The notes under the pieces are model-generated. The model did no database searches. It worked only from the letters and a program-made list of their open reading frames with translations, and was not told the DNA's origin. Of a DNA stretch of 6,132 nucleotides, positions 5,428 through 6,132 are shown one piece after another; position 1 is the first letter of the stretch; each line of letters begins with the position of its first letter. The DNA is taken from contig JACRMZ010000100.1 in the NCBI GenBank assembly GCA_016219455.1, forward strand, positions 1 through 6,132, written 5' to 3'. The position numbers were made by a program, and so were the translations under genes. This DNA is from Candidatus Aenigmatarchaeota archaeon (GTDB lineage Archaea > Aenigmatarchaeota > Aenigmatarchaeia > PWEA01 > JACRMZ01).

Positions 5428-5637
5428 TTATAGACTTTCCACGGACTTGAGAAGCCTTAGATAGGAGTTCACCGCCCCCCTCAGGAGCGAAACGCTCTTT
5501 GCATCGAACACCACCCTCAGGCCCCCCCGTTCAATGGTTGCTGTGACTCGGAGGTTTTCGTTGGCCTCCAAGTCAGGCTCCATCGCTGCCAGTGCCGCTT
5601 TCGGATTCTCAAGCTCTATGAAAAGCTCGGCTTTCAA
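5428..5637 (-). CDS. pcc1: KEOPS complex subunit Pcc1
   Basis: A 69-residue Pcc1-like protein, starting MKAELFIELENPKAALAAME and ending with the typical D-S-L-R-N-Y-L-R-L-L pattern (FDAKSVSLLRGAVNSYLRLL). Pcc1 is the dimerisation subunit of KEOPS (with Kae1, Bud32 and Cgi121), which makes N6-threonylcarbamoyladenosine at position 37 of tRNA. I chose a TTG start at 5637-5635. It gives the MKAE beginning usual for archaeal Pcc1, has an AGGTG SD at 5650-5646 eight bases away, and overlaps the Rpo12 stop in the sequence TTGA. The frame is open to an ATG at 5709, but that extension reads through Rpo12 and resembles nothing. The protein is at the short end for the family. Its place between rpo12 and pfdB supports the call. 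Confidence 0.85.
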   Translation of the reverse strand: MKAELFIELENPKAALAAMEPDLEANENLRVTATIERGGLRVVFDAKSVSLLRGAVNSYLRLLKSVESL

Positions 5638-5774
5638 ACCGCCGGCACCTTTCGAATATTGACTACCGAACGCCTTTTCCTTATTATCCTGTGGCCGCAG
5701 AACGGGCATCTGACACGCTTCTTGATGTCGTCCGCATTAATATCGCTTCCGCAGTTAAGGCATTTGTATCCCAT
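5634..5774 (-). CDS. rpo12: DNA-directed RNA polymerase subunit Rpo12 (RpoP/Rpb12)
   Basis: A 46-residue zinc-binding RNA polymerase subunit, a typical length. CLNC (C5, C8) and CPFC (C23, C26) hold one zinc ion; RCPFCGHRIIRKRR is a hallmark of the family, followed by a basic tail ending VPAV. It is needed for assembly and stability of the archaeal RNA polymerase core. ATG 5774 lies one base after the eL43 stop and is preceded by a GAGGGGTG SD (5788-5781) inside eL43. Its TGA (5636-5634) overlaps the TTG start of pcc1 by two bases, so pcc1 is probably translationally coupled to it. Confidence 0.93.
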   Translation of the reverse strand: MGYKCLNCGSDINADDIKKRVRCPFCGHRIIRKRRSVVNIRKVPAV

Positions 5775-5775
5775 T

Positions 5776-6051
5776 TTACACACCCCTCGCGGCTCCCTTG
5801 GAGCTTGCTATGGATTTCTTGAGCAGCTTTAGCGCTCCCGTCGAAGGGTAGTATGCGCCGCCGGTGAATTTCTTGGAGCAGGAAGCGCATTCCCACAGCC
5901 CGGAGCTTGTGCGTTTCAGCGTGTCTTTCTTGCATGATGGGCAGTCATGCTTGGCTTTCTGCCTCTTTTCTATCTGGGCTACTTCCTTCCTTATTGTCGA
6001 CCCGTACTTTTGCCGGAACCTTCCGGAAGTCCCCACCTTCTTAGTCCGCAT
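5776..6051 (-). CDS. rpl37ae: Large-subunit ribosomal protein eL43 (L37Ae)
   Basis: A 91-residue eL43, an archaeal/eukaryotic large-subunit ribosomal protein, here full length. MRTKKVGTSGRFRQKYGSTI is the canonical basic N-terminus. The zinc ribbon is C37-C40 (CPSC) and C55-C58 (CASC). The motif GLWECASCSKKFTGGAYYP is highly diagnostic of the family, and a helix with LKLLKKSI ends the protein. ATG 6051-6049 directly follows the TAA of the upstream gene (TAAATG). No good SD is visible, so its translation probably depends on termination of the preceding gene. Promoters for this run must lie upstream of the window. Confidence 0.97.
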   Translation of the reverse strand: MRTKKVGTSGRFRQKYGSTIRKEVAQIEKRQKAKHDCPSCKKDTLKRTSSGLWECASCSKKFTGGAYYPSTGALKLLKKSIASSKGAARGV

Positions 6052-6132
6052 TTAAGACCACTCTACAAGCTTCTTGAGTTTCCCGGAATTTTCTATGGCA
6101 ATCTCTATTATTTGCTCTATCTCTTCCGGGGA
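6052..6132 (-). CDS. rrp42: C-terminal end of a probable exosome subunit Rrp42 (cut by window edge)
   Basis: Only the last 26 residues are visible, SPEEIEQIIEIAIENSGKLK onward, ending VEWS before TAA (6054-6052). This is a charged amphipathic helix, as found at the end of archaeal Rrp42. Rrp42 pairs with Rrp41 in the ring of the archaeal RNA exosome, which degrades and tails RNA 3' ends. The call depends mainly on position: in many archaea Rrp42 comes directly before eL43, Rpo12, Pcc1 and prefoldin beta. The sequence alone does not prove it, and a different gene could occupy this place. Confidence 0.5.
   Translation of the reverse strand, partial: SPEEIEQIIEIAIENSGKLKKLVEWS

Noticed and set aside
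5638..5709. N-terminal extension of Pcc1 to the ATG at 5709
   Set aside because: The extra 24 residues run inside Rpo12 in another frame and do not resemble Pcc1. The TTG at 5637 has an SD and gives the usual MKAE start.
5684..5935. Minus-strand open frame within eL43 and rpo12
   Set aside because: It overlaps two well-recognised conserved genes in another frame and shows no family-like features.

Overview
The window is from an archaeon. The right end carries a gene order known from the archaeal exosome superoperon: a probable Rrp42 C-terminus, ribosomal protein eL43 (L37Ae), RNA polymerase subunit Rpo12, KEOPS subunit Pcc1 and prefoldin beta. Several starts are preceded by archaeal TATA (box A) elements, and others by GGTGAT-type Shine-Dalgarno (SD) sites. 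Genes are packed almost without gaps, and the Pcc1 and Rpo12 proteins are short. A small-genome (DPANN/Micrarchaeota-like) lineage is possible, but that is an inference and the sequence does not settle the phylum.

Layout. 1-540 (minus): two small unrecognised genes, the second running off the left edge, joined by an adjacent stop/start with near-identical ribosome binding sites. 541-643: a divergent promoter region. 644-1462 (plus): an intact cytosolic DsbA/FrnE-like (Thioredoxin_5 type) dithiol protein with a CAWC active site and an extra C-terminal helical domain. 1483-2669 (plus): a leucine-rich-repeat (LRR) protein split into two reading frames inside its fourth repeat. 2666-3584 (minus): a DHH/DHHA1 phosphoesterase (NrnA/RecJ-like), also split into two frames, lying tail to tail with the LRR gene. 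3585-3643: a second divergent promoter region with a near-symmetric TATA element. 3644-5077 (plus): a 477-residue protein of no family I recognise. 5067-6132 (minus): pfdB, pcc1, rpo12, eL43 and the end of a probable rrp42, read as one tightly coupled unit.

How the genes fit together. The right-hand operon combines RNA processing/degradation (exosome), translation (eL43), transcription (Rpo12), tRNA t6A modification (Pcc1/KEOPS) and protein folding (prefoldin), a conserved archaeal housekeeping grouping. The left two thirds looks like single genes with their own promoters and no obvious shared pathway.

The main oddity is that two neighbouring convergent genes are each interrupted by what looks like a multi-base deletion rather than a one-base slip. 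The LRR gene lacks 16 bases against its strict 23-residue period. The DHH gene lacks an estimated 20 or so residues between its SE motif and motif IV. This is either local gene decay or an assembly problem. I see no RNA genes, mobile elements, CRISPR arrays or attachment sites, and I do not see convincing evidence for a new multi-gene system.
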